Source: Branchiostoma floridae
Lineage: Eukaryota > Chordata > Leptocardii > Amphioxiformes > Branchiostomatidae
Length of the DNA stretch: 64,000 nucleotides
Direction of reading: 5' to 3'
Assembly: GCF_000003815.2 (NCBI RefSeq)
Contig: NC_049995.1
Location: forward strand, 14,423,762 to 14,487,761
Both the position numbers and the translations under genes were made by a program. Positions 23,201 through 33,299 of the stretch are shown here, one piece after another. Each line of letters opens with the position of its first letter. Within the stretch, counting starts at the first letter, position 1. Under the pieces are notes generated by a model. The model had not been told where the DNA came from, made no database searches, and saw nothing but the letters and a program-made list of their open reading frames with translations.

Positions 23201-26200
23201 GAATATTTCTAAAGTTTTACAGGACCAGGGAAATATTTGTAAAGTTGAAACAGTGTTAAAAATATTTCTGAAGTATCAAATGTCCTAGACATATAATTAC
23301 AAAACTTTAAAATCACTTCTAAACAATGGCAACAAACATCCGCACGGTGACTTGGAATGGACTCTATCGCAACATTATGTAATTTTCAAATCAGGATAAA
23401 AGGTGTCCATGCAAGTCCGTGACATTACAGTTTATCGCAGGGATTAATTGAAGCACATATAGTAATTTATGCAAGTTTATTATTGATAAAATAGCAAATC
23501 CATTTAACGGCATACCTTGAACTGATGTGGGTGGAGGCGCTGCAAAACAAAACAAAATCACCATTTTACCCCATTTGACTGCATGCACTATCCAAAATTA
23601 TGTGGGTACTAGAAGCGGTGCGTCGGGCTTGACATTATCTCAAGAAGTCACAACCGTTTCGGCTTTGTGATTTTTGCCAGCAAACTTGCCGATGAACTTT
23701 CTTGAAACTTTAAACTTTCTAAACTTTGTTATCCATTTATCGTACATTTCTGCCATATACCATATACCCTATTCATCAGGAACAGAAACATACCTTCCTG
23801 TACTAGTTTAACTGTTATATCCAACACCAAAAAATTGGACTAACCCAAATGTTCGACTGAACAGCACCAGTCTTTGTCAAGGAATGAACAATCCACTGCT
23901 GTCGTTACGTCACTGGTGCTGTTCAGTCGAAAATTTGGTTGAGTCCAATTTTTGTGTTGGATATTACAGTTTAACTAGTTCAATAATGACTTCTACCAAC
24001 GCAATGATGAACTTTCAAGTTAAAAACACATACCTTCATACACCTGTACCTCGCATAGGGTGAGGTATTGTGTGTTGGGGAGTAGGATCCCGACATATCT
24101 GCCCGTGAGACCGCCACAGTCTACTGTGATCTCTGGCTGACCTCCTGTCACGGCGTGGTTCCCGCCACACTGCGGGTTGAACGCCACTCTAGGAGAGTCT
24201 CCCACGTGAACCTTGAAATATTTATTTTTTTTATCAAAAGCACATCACAAAGACAATGTGGCACTGTACTCAAGTTATAACAACTTGTTTTAACAGCGCC
24301 ACATAAATACAAACAAATACTAGAAATAAATGAGCTTAGTTAATTAACATATCAATGCGGCCAAAGTCTCACCACCCCAAGACATGAAATGGTACCATTA
24401 TTTACCTAATTATGTAACATGCATTGGCATAATACCGGTAGTAAGACTTATACCGGTAGATTAAAAATACTGGAACTTAAAGAGATCTACACATGCAACA
24501 ATAGTTATTTCTGAGCTGTGCACACTTCAGACATATAGGTGTCCAATACATCATTTACAAAGCATCGATAACAATGCATTCGAAGACAACAAGGTCAAAA
24601 TTTTTCAGTATCTTTTTCGGGGTAGGCAGCTCGTCGTGGGACGAACACACTGTCACATTCATTGCCAAATTTATAGATCATAATTACACATGCTCACGGC
24701 ACAAGACGAACATGATTCAACAACAATCTTGAATTTCTGTTGGTGACCTACAACTCATGTAAAAGTGTGAAGAATCGTTGCATAATAGCCCGGATCTACG
24801 ACTGAATGGGCAAAATTGAACGTACGCAGCCATTTTCCCGCCATTTTTATATCTACGCTAGCAGTGAAGTGTTACGTCATAGCGGTTGTGACGGACAGAA
24901 GTTAAATGAAAATTCTTGACAGTATACGTCCGTTTTCTCATGACATTTTGTATGCTCATGCAGGTTTATGTTTTATGCATTTACTGACAGAAAAGGAAGG
25001 AACATCAGAGGATGTATAAATGTACATAGCGGCAGTTAATTGTGCCGTGTTTCTTCCTACCGGTATTTTTTACCCCCTCCCAACCACGCGCCCGTTCGCC
25101 GTGTAATTCCGCGGCGTGTTACAATTACAATATTACGCTTTTGGCAGGACAAGAGTGGCAGAAAAGTTACACAGAAGATGTGGCAAGGGTAACCTATAAC
25201 AGCAACATGTAACTGGAGAAAATGATGCGTTGACAATTTGTCAAATCAGTATGGCTAGAGAAATCGTCGTAAACGTACCGGTATTATGATAATAGTTGTT
25301 ACATTAGATTAACAAAAAAGAACTTTAACAAAAGTAGAGTTGGGACTTCTATATCTACTTGACTGATACAGTCATGTAGAGCTAGAAACGTTTGGTATCT
25401 TCAATGTAAAATTGGGTGAGTTGCATCGTTTCGAAGTTGTACAAAGTTGTACACACCTGGAAGTTGTTCAGTCGTTCCGAACAGCAGTCCTGCCGGTTGA
25501 AGACGACGACGTTGCCGATGGCTTGTGCCGTGCCAAGGTCCACGCGCCACCAGGGGCGCCTGTTCCCGGGCCGGTTAGTGTGGGTGCAGGAGCCGCTGTG
25601 GAAGTCTCCGTCAGTGTTGCCATCCACCGCCCGTCTGGCCAATCCTCCATGAGAAGTACTCAACTGCGCGGTGGGTCGCCCCAGGGCAAGGTTTACACCT
25701 GTAAGCAAAGGAAGGACAATACGTATAATTTTACTTACGACTTATAGACAATGCAATTACCCAATACTGAGAAATATTGGTAGTCGTCTTCTACTACTTC
25801 TACCCAAGCCTTGCGCGCCATCTGGGGATAACGAGGTTTGCCAAGAGAAACGTTACCATGAATTTCTTTGCCCGTCTTAAATGAACGTGTTTTTAAATCA
25901 TCAACAAAGTACAGTACAGGACACTCTAGCAACATCCTAATATTAACATCACCTCTCAAAAAAAGATAACAGCTGACAAAGACAAATGAAATAAACAAAC
26001 AATTCACAGCAATTTACAAATGGTTTGGGTAGTCCGAGATACATATAGAGGTAATTGTTGGAACTTTACATGAACTTTGGGTTTACTTACCCCTGGTTGG
26101 AGTCGAGGGTTCGCCTCTGTCTCTGAGGTTCTCTATCTCTTCCTCCAATGAGAGAGAACAATCACAGCCAAGAGATTTGCTGACCATAAAACGGTACCAT

Positions 26201-28344
26201 ATGCATGAATTTCTTTGCCCGTCTTACATGAACTTTGGGTGTACTTACCCCTGGAGGGTTCGCCTCTGTCTCTGAGATTTTCGATCTCTTCCTCCGAGGA
26301 GCCGTAGACGTTGGAGGCGTCCACGAAGGCCGTGATCTGGTTGAGCTGCTGCCGCCGGCCCATGTGGCACCCTTCGTTCGGACAGGAGCGGGAGCGGGCG
26401 AACTCTAGGCAGGGCCTCGCGCTGAAGTCAGGGTCATCGGAGGGGACGGGGATGTTGAAACAATGTTCGTCCGCGGAGTCACAGGTACAGGCAAGACCTG
26501 AGGATACAAGGAGGAATGAGATGACATACTGTGAATGTAGAAATTTTGCGGTGGTTTTATGTTCGCGGTTTTCGCGTTGCAAATTACTGCGAACTTAAAC
26601 CACCGCGAACATTATTTCCATGGTAGTTAAGCAAGGTGCATAGTGCTACCTCGAACAGTACTTTTTCCCGCTACTACGAATATAGGGTAGTCTACTCACC
26701 CACGAATGACCCGTAACACTCTAAAACCCCTGCATGTTTGTTGTGAACTAAAAAAGCGACCCCAGCGACCACACTCGTGTGACCTTACTTACTTCCCTCG
26801 CTGGGATGCCCGAACACCGGCTCCCAACCATTGTGCAATGACGCGGCGCAAGCGCCCGAATGTTGCAATTTCCTTGTCCTGGGGTAGGTGGCACGTTCCT
26901 ACTCTGTAACCTCGAATTAGGGGGTGGACCAGTGACAAGAAAACACTGTTACACTGTATTTCACGAACCTTCCTCCGCGAAGCTTGGAGTGAGAGTGATG
27001 TCGTGATCCAGGAACTGGCCCCACTGCATCACCATGTGTGTGTTGACGGGGCTGGCTGTTCGTAGGTCCTGGTGCACGGTGGTGCTGACCAGCCGGGCGC
27101 TGGGGAGGGGGGTGCCGTCACAAGAGGTAGCGCGGGGGGTCATCAAGTCTGGCGAAAAAGAAACATACTGTCATGTCTTCTGGAAATAATCTCCAAGCAG
27201 ACCCTACAATGGCATAAGATAGTACCAAACTGGCCAAGGAGTCAGTCAGTCAGTCAGTCAGTCAGTCAGTCCCATAGCTTCCCAGGCCAAGGAGTGTAGT
27301 TAGCCAAAAGGTGTCCATTTGCCTCGTAGCGAAACACACTCCTAAGCCGGCTATACTCCGATGCCAGCTTTTGATACTATCTTATGCTACCGTAGGATCT
27401 GCTTGGAGATTATCCTAAGACTATATATATGTTTACGTTGCAGTGATAAGCTGTCAACAGCTAAAGGAGTTGATAAACAATAAACAATGACATCTACATA
27501 CCATCATCGTACACAGGATCCAACAGCCTTGTGAAGGGTTGCTCGGTACTCCCCCACAGGGGGTGGTCCCGGTTGTTACAACGGCCGTCTGCCGAACGGA
27601 ACTCTGGGACTGCTGGTGCGGGGCACGTGATCGGCTCCATGGATGTGTGGTCACAAACACTCGTCACTTGCGGGGAGTCGATGGCGGAAATATCCTCCAC
27701 AGTGTAGCTGGAGTTAGAATAAAAGTCTCCTGTCAAAAGACGAATTACCCGAAAGGACAAAACCTGATTTTTTTTTCTATTTTCCCTTGGACAAACAAGG
27801 CCAATGTGACACTGCACTCAAGTTAGTAACTTATATCTAACAGTGCAGACAGAAGGTAAATGTAGTATTTTTCTTTTACCTTCCCGATCGAAGTCAGGTA
27901 CCCACTTTTACACCTTGATGAAGTGAGGAAGGTCGTGTAAAGTACCTTTTCCAAGGGCATAACGTCGGAGGCACGGAGGGTATTGAACTCGGGACCTAGC
28001 AGCAAAATTCCGTCAAAGGACGGAAGGACGAACGCTAGTTAGAACCCTGAACGCATATAAAGCCGGTCTCACTTGTCCAGTAAGTATTTTGCCCAATGCT
28101 CCAAGACGGCAGCACATCTGCTGAGCTCGACGGCCATCGGGGTGGGGCGTTGTACGTACGCCAGCGCCCTCAGCGCTCCGGTGTATGAGGTCTCCTCTGG
28201 TGTTTGATCTGTAAGGCACACGGGATTAAGTCAGTCACCTACAATTGCAAGGTACACGGGATAAACTCTCTGGCCAGCCGACTCCCCTAGCGTACTGCTG
28301 TACACACACACACACGCACGCACGCACACACACACACACACACG

Positions 28345-28435
<91 letters not shown>

Positions 28436-29488
28436 GCACACGCACGCACGGACGCACACACGCGCGCACGCACACACACACACACATGCTTTGAAAACGT
28501 TTCCCATTAAACTTTAAAATTCCTGTTTCCTTTGTTCTCGCTATTCCATATTCCCACCCTACTTCACACGACGGAACGTGTTCTCAATATGCTTACCTGC
28601 ACGGCTGGCTGCTTCATGCGTCATTCCTGCTGCTGTCTGATTTATAGTCTCCAGCAGCTCAAACAAAAGAATAAAACAATTGACCGTAGTTAACATACTG
28701 TAAATGCATTTAAGTTCGCGGAGATTTAATTTCGCGGTAACGGGAAAATTGACTTTTTGCGGTGGTTTTAATTTCGCGGTAGCACCATGCACTGTAGTCT
28801 TTTACTGCAATGGAAAAATGTTCACGGTGGTTTTAAATTCGCGGTGAAGCGGCCACAGCGAAATCCACGAATATTAAACCACCGCGAAAGTTTCTGCATT
28901 TACAGTAGTCTGTGAACTTCAAATGAACTCTCAATTATTCTGGCGAACCTAAAGCACCATCGTCTACCCTTCAGACACAAAAAATTTTGCAACACAAAGT
29001 CAACACAAAAGCAAGATTTACGACTTTGAACAAAGAACAGCACAATGCAGGAAACTAATATCAACCCTTACAACCCTGAATCGCTCTGCGGTGACATGCT
29101 ATCTTGGACATACAGTTATCTTGCTCTACACAATCAGCAGCAGCTTGTGTCATGAACTCCCATCAGAACCACTACAGCTCTACAAAACAATCTACGGCAT
29201 CAACAACGTCATCAAAAATAACACTGTTACCTACAAGCTGAGCAGTGGAAATAGAAGAAACTGTACATGTTGTCTCACCTTGTTAATTTCCACTTCTCTG
29301 CTAGCCTGAATTGTTTCCCTATACGGCACGGAGTCTATGGTGTTGTCTTCACCCTGTGGCGGATGTTGTACCTGGTCCATCTCCCGGATCGCCTGCAGAA
29401 TCTCCGACGGCATGTCCTGGACTGATGATGACTCGGCAGAAGTGGCACCCGCCAGGCATAAAATGACGAGGGACAGGACCAGCCTCAT
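17292..29488 (-). CDS. Secreted animal haem peroxidase with an F-type lectin domain inserted in the catalytic domain, 16 exons, complete
   Basis: Minus-strand exons: 29488-29279, 28657-28597, 28208-28073, 27707-27502, 27148-26969, 26497-26249, 25698-25457, 24211-24034, 23539-23516, 22222-22015, 21437-21300, 20308-20147, 19476-19309, 18788-18612, 18101-17941, 17461-17292. All GT-AG, phases agree, 2670 nt, 889 aa. A signal peptide ([20 protein letters not shown]) decides the start. Myeloperoxidase-family landmarks: GQFLDHD (Gln249, haem-linking Asp252, distal His253), Arg542, haem-ester Glu545 followed by Gln (lactoperoxidase-like, not the Met of myeloperoxidase), YRFGHS (proximal His646), [10 protein letters not shown] (Asn732). 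Residues about 348-495 are an F-type lectin domain and linker, placed between [11 protein letters not shown] and the Arg/Glu segment. It is predicted to be extracellular and to oxidise halide or phenolic donors, perhaps in defence or matrix cross-linking. The donor and ligand are not known. Without the insert it has ordinary family length. Confidence 0.93.
17762..17926. mobile_element. MITE family 1, copy 1, peroxidase intron 15
   Basis: Ends CTCCAAGCAGATCCTACGG and, reversed, TCTCCAAGCAGATCCTACGG, continuing as GGTA-CCATAAGATAGTATCAAA. The element is 165 bp and ends 15 bp from the exon 15 boundary (17941). Further copies are at 19952, 27186 and 45183. Confidence 0.9.
18245..18560 (+). pseudogene. 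LINE 3' end remnant in peroxidase intron 14
   Basis: A broken plus-strand frame reads [10 protein letters not shown], then LDSFKQTLA, the FF/YFPRT-x(n)-FK pattern seen near the C-terminus of many non-LTR reverse-transcriptase proteins. The tail GAAGCTGGTGTGTTACGCCG to TATATAGATACAGATAC recurs almost unchanged at 52131-52183. Confidence 0.6.
18865..19115 (+). mobile_element. tRNA-derived SINE, peroxidase intron 13
   Basis: TGGCCTAGTGGGTAGAG (A box) and GGTCGTGAGTTCGATCC (B box) at tRNA spacing, after a run of A. The body CACTCAACATTTATGAGAAA to GGAGATGGGCGCC is shared with 56575-56775. Confidence 0.8.
19530..19760. mobile_element. Pogo/Tigger-like non-autonomous element (copy 2), peroxidase intron 12
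   Basis: ACAGTAGAAGTCAGTTAATT, TAATTGCACAACGGATAA and further ATTGCAC motifs, homologous to 13627-13805. It lies about 50 bp outside the acceptor of exon 13, next to an AAG microsatellite (19484-19501). Confidence 0.55.
19952..20125. mobile_element. MITE family 1, copy 2, peroxidase intron 12
   Basis: AATCTCCAAGCAGATCCTAC at one end and CCGTATGATCTGCTTGGAGA at the other. It ends 22 bp from the exon 12 donor at 20147. Confidence 0.88.
20588..20758. mobile_element. MITE family 2, copy 1, peroxidase intron 11
   Basis: The ends are GGACCGATCCTGTCGAACG and GGGATCGGTCCA, with an internal inverted repeat ATTTCGAACACCTCCGTC and its complement. Copy 2 lies at 21785-21951 in the opposite orientation, on the other side of exon 11. 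Confidence 0.88.
21785..21951. mobile_element. MITE family 2, copy 2 (inverted), peroxidase intron 10
   Basis: TGGACCGATCCCAAAACCCC to GACAGGATCGGTCCA. The reverse complement aligns along its whole length to 20588-20758. Confidence 0.88.
22255..22345. repeat. (AATG)n simple repeat
   Basis: Runs of AATGAATGAATG with ATAAATG interruptions, just inside intron 9 beside the exon 10 acceptor. They abut the 3' end of the reversed LINE fragment and may be its tail. Confidence 0.85.
22366..22648 (-). pseudogene. LINE reverse-transcriptase ORF end, decayed, minus strand
   Basis: The minus strand reads [14 protein letters not shown], then after a frameshift [18 protein letters not shown]. Both match the fragment at 16735-17130 (EDECHFIVECRLY ... 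FIHLSALEKFIFLMQ). It abuts the DNA element at 22649. Confidence 0.65.
22649..23368. mobile_element. 720-bp DNA element, copy 1, peroxidase intron 9
   Basis: Terminal inverted repeats GATGGAGTGCATTCCAAG and, reversed, GATAGAGTCCATTCCAAG. A second, well-conserved copy in opposite orientation lies at 53203-53903 in a receptor intron. The inside is AT-rich and rich in AAAATATTT-type palindromes. The shared block with CAATGGCCCACCACAAAGGA shows no convincing protein. Confidence 0.85.
23803..23979. mobile_element. Palindromic TATCCAACAC element, peroxidase intron 8
   Basis: Arms of about 75 bp (CTAGTTTAACTGTTATATCC and its near-complement) meet around 23880-23915. The inner arm contains CTGGTGCTGTTCAGTCGA. 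A decayed copy is at 15497-15572. Confidence 0.85.
24225..24310 (-). mobile_element. SINE 3' fragment, peroxidase intron 7
   Basis: GACAATGTGGCACTGTACTC matches, reversed, the 3' part of the SINE copies at 27775-28010 and 37109-37411. The tRNA head is missing. Confidence 0.5.
26066..26152 (-). pseudogene. Partial duplicate of peroxidase exon 6 end with its splice donor
   Basis: The minus strand repeats the end of exon 6 (GAGGAAGAGAT, CAGAGACAGAGGCGAACCCT), a 10-base insertion, and the donor GGGTAAGT plus intron sequence (CCCAAAGTTCATGTAA). It lies about 150 bp downstream of the true exon end. A third, shorter intron-only copy is near 25855-25880. It reads open as [17 protein letters not shown]. 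Confidence 0.75.
26527..26612. mobile_element. MITE family 3, short copy, peroxidase intron 5
   Basis: AAATTTTGCGGTGGTTTTAT and GCGAACTTAAACCACCGCGAA form an inverted pair with GTTCGCGG motifs, as in 28696-28906 and 31960-32168. Here it is truncated. Confidence 0.7.
27186..27413. mobile_element. MITE family 1, copy 3, with a (GTCA)n expansion, peroxidase intron 4
   Basis: AATCTCCAAGCAGACCCTAC at one end and TACCGTAGGATCTGCTTGGA at the other. An internal run of AGTC repeats covers about 27239-27270. Confidence 0.88.
27775..28012 (-). mobile_element. 5'-truncated tRNA-derived SINE, minus strand, peroxidase intron 3
   Basis: The minus strand reads TAGGTCCCGAGTTCAATACC (B box), GCCCTTGGAAAAGGTACTTT and ACGACCTTCCTCACTTCA. 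It aligns to the body of the SINE at 37109-37411. Confidence 0.75.
28302..28487. repeat. (CA)n microsatellite with CG interruptions, peroxidase intron 2
   Basis: About 185 bp of CA with CGCGCG and CACGCACG interruptions. Frames through it are artefacts. Confidence 0.97.
28696..28906. mobile_element. MITE family 3, full copy, peroxidase intron 1
   Basis: The ends ACTGTAAATGCATTTAAGTT and, reversed, ACTGTAAATGCAGAAACTTT are followed by CGCGG. Repeated GTTCGCGGT/TTTCGCGGT motifs lie inside. It is about 210 bp. Confidence 0.9.
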
Positions 29489-29576
29489 CTTCCCGGGACA
29501 GACGCGTACGGAAATGGCGTCAGTAGGAGAAGACAATATAGCAACGTCCCGGTATCAATGATCCTGTAGGCTATAA

Positions 29577-29603
29577 GCTAAGGGCACAACCCGCCGTACG
29601 TGG
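29577..29603. mobile_element. Solo terminal repeat of the 9396-9745 MITE family
   Basis: AAGCTAAGGGCACAACCCGC and CGTACGTGG match one end of the element at 9396. It sits about 90 bp upstream of the peroxidase start codon, so it may lie in the promoter or 5' UTR. Confidence 0.65.
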
Positions 29604-29620
29604 TTTATGTCCGCACACCC

Positions 29621-29856
29621 GGGCCGGTAGCCAGAGAAGGCCAGCAATCAGCGACCCAGTACAAAAAGAAATGGCCAGCAAAAGTGTATTATGAGCCAAA
29701 AAAGGCCCGAGAGAGCCTGCTATGGAGGCTAACCTCCGCCGGGCCGGTAGTCAGAGAAGGTCAGCAATCAGCGACCCAGTACAAAACGAAATGGCCAGCA
29801 AAAGTGCATTATGAGCCAAAAAAGGCCCGAGAGACCCTGCTATGGAAGCTAGGGAA
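29621..29856. repeat. Two-copy 120-bp tandem repeat upstream of the peroxidase
   Basis: Copies start at 29621 and 29741 with GGGCCGGTAG and share GGCCAGCAAAAGTG. They differ at about ten positions near-uniformly. The plus strand is open across both, encoding two 40-residue repeats with EGQQSATQYK. Most substitutions would change the residue, so coding is not favoured. Confidence 0.8.
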
Positions 29857-32800
29857 GGACTGACAAGAGCAGGGAGGGAGTACGTCAACGCACATCACTC
29901 GCACAGTGGGAGATAGTGTGCATTGTTCGTTGAGCAAGTGGTGAGTTGTACGTGCTTACAACGTACGATCTCTGTGCGATTGTCTCGTTACCGTATGCAT
30001 ATCGTACTTACATGCTACGTACGCACGGTTTCCTTACTCACTTTACTTGCTTTACCTTTGCTGGCGAATTAATCCAGACTTTGCAAATATTACCTAAAAA
30101 AACGGTGAGAACTTACTTTTTTTGCTGCGCACGGTGAATGGATACGCAAAACGATTTCTTCTCCCGGATCGGACCGCTCTGGTGTTGAGCAGCTAGTCTA
30201 ACGCCTATGGTCTAACACATTTTATAGTGGTACGCATGGATATGTTCTGTCCATTATCTAAAGGACGCCTTTTAAGGAGAATGATTTCTTTACACCAAGG
30301 GGCATGGAGGAACGCACTTCTATGATTGGTTAATGAAAGTAGGGTGGGGCGGAATTTTGGGGAGGATTTATGGAAAGGTTACGCCATAATAAAGTAAATT
30401 TATAATTAAAGTAAACATTTACATGGGAACGCAATCAGCTGTAATGCACAGACTACAGGTTGCTACACAACAATTAATAAGAGTGTTACCGCCATCTAAA
30501 ATTCATTTGGGACACATGCCTTTTAATGACATAAGCAATAAATCTAGTGCCTATCAAATCCACACTTAGGAGACGCCTGTGCCTGGTGTAGGATTCCAAC
30601 ACACACTTCTCGAATTCTACGTCGTGAAGTAGTCTAAAAAAACTGAAGAATTTGGCCAAATAGGGGCACATAAGTTACTTTGGGTTTTCAGTCTGTTGCA
30701 GTATATCCAGCTAGCACGCGGCCGAACAGTTCACTCCTAGGCCAATTAACTCCTTAGACTTTTCTTCCTGTTGAATTTACTAATAAGACTTTCCCTCCAA
30801 TGTCCTTGGGAAACGTCCAGTTGAATTTTTTTCTTCCTGACTTGGCCAAACTTCCCTATATATTGCTATTCGGTCAGGCGGGAGTCTGGTAGAGACAAGT
30901 CGTGGAGCATGAAAGGGTTCTCTGTAAAGTCACACAGTCTGCTCCCGTGTGTTATACGATAGTCACAATGCCAATGACGTGCCTCCACGTACATGTGCAA
31001 AAAATTAATATTTGCACGTGAGTTAGTCAACACCATAAAGCCAAGGTGTGTAAAAGAACTTGTCACCAGCTGAGATGTTTATGGTCCATTGTCACCAAGA
31101 TAATATCGTCTATAGAAAGATCAAAGTCCTCCTCTTATCGATTTGATATTTACTGACGCAATAAACACAAAGGCCGTTGACCTGTCGTTGACCTCCTGAA
31201 TATTCGCCTCACTATGCCATTTGTTACCAAACACCATGGTTACAGAACGCGAAATACGGACATTCAGAATGATCACGTGAAACGCGAGATTTGGTGCGAG
31301 AGATGACGAGACCTGCGTTGCTAGGGGCAGCGCGTCAAAATGGCCGCCTGCCGGTACATCGGAAAATTTTGATCACACAAAAAATAAAGCTAATTTTTAT
31401 CAAAATAAGTTCCTTTGACCTGTCGTTTTTTCTACTGCTACATTTAGATGTTTCATCTATCAACACAATTCCCGTAGTTACTTTATTTCTGCATGCAAGT
31501 TTCATAATAAAAATGTATGTTTGCAAAGAGAGCTATAAATATACATTTGTATTTACAAAACCATGCAGTTCCACAGCAACCAGCTAGAGGTCCCTACACC
31601 ACGTCTCCCTTAACATAAAAAAACAATTTCCTCTTGTACATACAGGTCACCTTTACGTTACATCTAAGCGTGTTTAAATATAAGTTATCGTGTCATGTAG
31701 AAATCAACACTAAATATTATCGAGAGGAAAGCTTCCATTCTTGGTTAGATGAAGCATCCGGTTCGGGTATATCACTTTTACCCTCTTCTGCTGATTTATT
31801 ACAATTGCACAGGTTTTTAACGTGAAAGTATGTAGACAAACTATATTAACAATTATTTACCTGATGATTTGCGTTTGTTCTTTGAAAGTACGATTCGATT
31901 CTAAGTATGGTCGAAAATCTCATTCATGAGTATATTCTTCTTATAGACTGCTATAACGTACTGTAAATGTATTTAAGTTCGAGGGATTTAATTTCGCGGT
32001 AGCGGGAAAAGGGACTTTTCGCGGTGGTTTTAAGTTCGCCATAGCACTATGCACTGTAGTCCCTTACTGCCATGGAAAAATGTTCGCGGTGCTTTTAAGT
32101 TCGCGGTGAAGCGGCCGCCGCGAAAACCGCGAACATCAAACCACCGCGAAAGTCTCTGCGTTTACAGTATTTAATACGTGTTTTACATTGGCGCGTTCAT
32201 AATGAAGCTACAGGAAATGTCAGCATATTATTAATTCTATGTTGAGAATTCCCTATATCATGAACAAATGCCAATGAAAAATTAACATACGAACTTTGTT
32301 TGTAGCAATTACAAAACTCCAATTAGTCAATTCCCGCAAGAGGCACTTTTTCGCTGTTAGTGTACGACCGCACCACTCGGAACCCAGGACTGTGTACCTC
32401 CGACCTGCCAAACTTTACATGTTAATTTCTTCTGTTACAAACAAACTTTCACCAATTTAACATTTGAGATCAGTTCGGCTGGCTAAAAGGAAATTTCTCA
32501 CCGCTAAGAACACGCGTCCATGCAGCCGTTTATATTTTTTTTTGGCTCGGCACTCGGAGTAATTCATTAAATAGACCCGAAAATGAAGAAAGTCAGGAAT
32601 ATTACCCAAAGCGACACCAAGCGGAGAGAGCCTGAAGTGCTTCATAGTTGTCGCGGACGTCAAGTCTTATAAAAGTCCATGGAAGCTATCCATAGAAGTT
32701 CGGCGCCTTCTCGCTTCCATGTAATGGTGAAAAAAGTAAGACTGTAAGAGTTTAGCAATAGACGGTTTGTCAAATCACATGTGGAATACAAATGCAGTGT

Positions 32801-33290
32801 CTAAGGTGAAGGAAACTACTAGTACTTTGTACATCATCATTATATAGCCAATTAGGATATTTAGCGGCTCATGCGTGTATACTACCTAGTAATTACCCAT
32901 TGTACAAGGGGCAATACGGCCAACTTGCGCTTCTTATGAATAAGAAAGATAAAGGTCCAAACTACTGATAGAGAATGCTATTGAATACACCCGATATTAT
33001 ATAATTCTAACACAGTATGTAACGCTACTACGTTTTTATAGATAATAACAATCATTCAACAGTCACCTTCGGTCTTACAGCTTCTCTACGACAAAGTGAC
33101 CGCAATTTTCCCAATAATCAATCTTTAAAATTGTTATCCATAACTATATACGTGTAGTTATAGGAGTAAGGAATTATTACGGGTCATTTCACCCTGTCAT
33201 TTTGTGTGATCCACTGTAAGTGTGTCTGTACAAAGGTTAATAGTATTCGCCAGTCTTCAAAGGCAGTCGCTGCCGTTCGTGTTGAAGGTA
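29857..33290. other. Intergenic between peroxidase and receptor regions, no gene recognised
   Basis: AT-rich sequence with short frames only. The one dispersed element I can define is the MITE at 31960-32168. The first few hundred bases should hold the peroxidase promoter. No TATA box can be assigned with confidence. Confidence 0.45.
31960..32168. mobile_element. MITE family 3, full copy, intergenic
   Basis: ACTGTAAATGTATTTAAGTT to AAGTCTCTGCGTTTACAGT with the same inner GTTCGCGGT motifs as 28696-28906. Confidence 0.9.
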
Positions 33291-33299
33291 TTCATTTTG

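Larger units (their letters stand above)
23516..25698 (-). other. F-type lectin (fucolectin) cassette within the peroxidase gene
   Basis: Three minus-strand exons. 25698-25457 encodes [10 protein letters not shown] ... AVDGN ... WWRVDLG ... [13 protein letters not shown]. 24211-24034 encodes CGG ... [12 protein letters not shown] ... [10 protein letters not shown]. 23539-23516 is a 24-base exon encoding the linker APPPTSVQ. The order and motifs are those of the eel-fucolectin/tachylectin-4/pentraxin-1 fold: AIDGN-like strand, WW-x-VDLG, vicinal Cys pair and terminal LxLCEVxVY. The sugar-binding motif RxDx4(R/K) is present as RQDCCSER, with an upstream His in CTHT. Cassette phases are 1-0, 0-1 and 1-1, so both outer introns are phase 1 and the cassette (444 nt) is symmetric. 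Confidence 0.92.

Noticed and set aside
23516-25698. Lectin exons as a separate nested gene
   Set aside because: No start with signal peptide and no stop. Both edges are splice sites whose phases match the peroxidase exons on either side.
10575-29488. Functional pairing of the dioxygenase and peroxidase as one pathway
   Set aside because: Convergent orientation and haem versus non-haem iron chemistry give no direct link. Neighbourhood alone is weak evidence in an animal genome.
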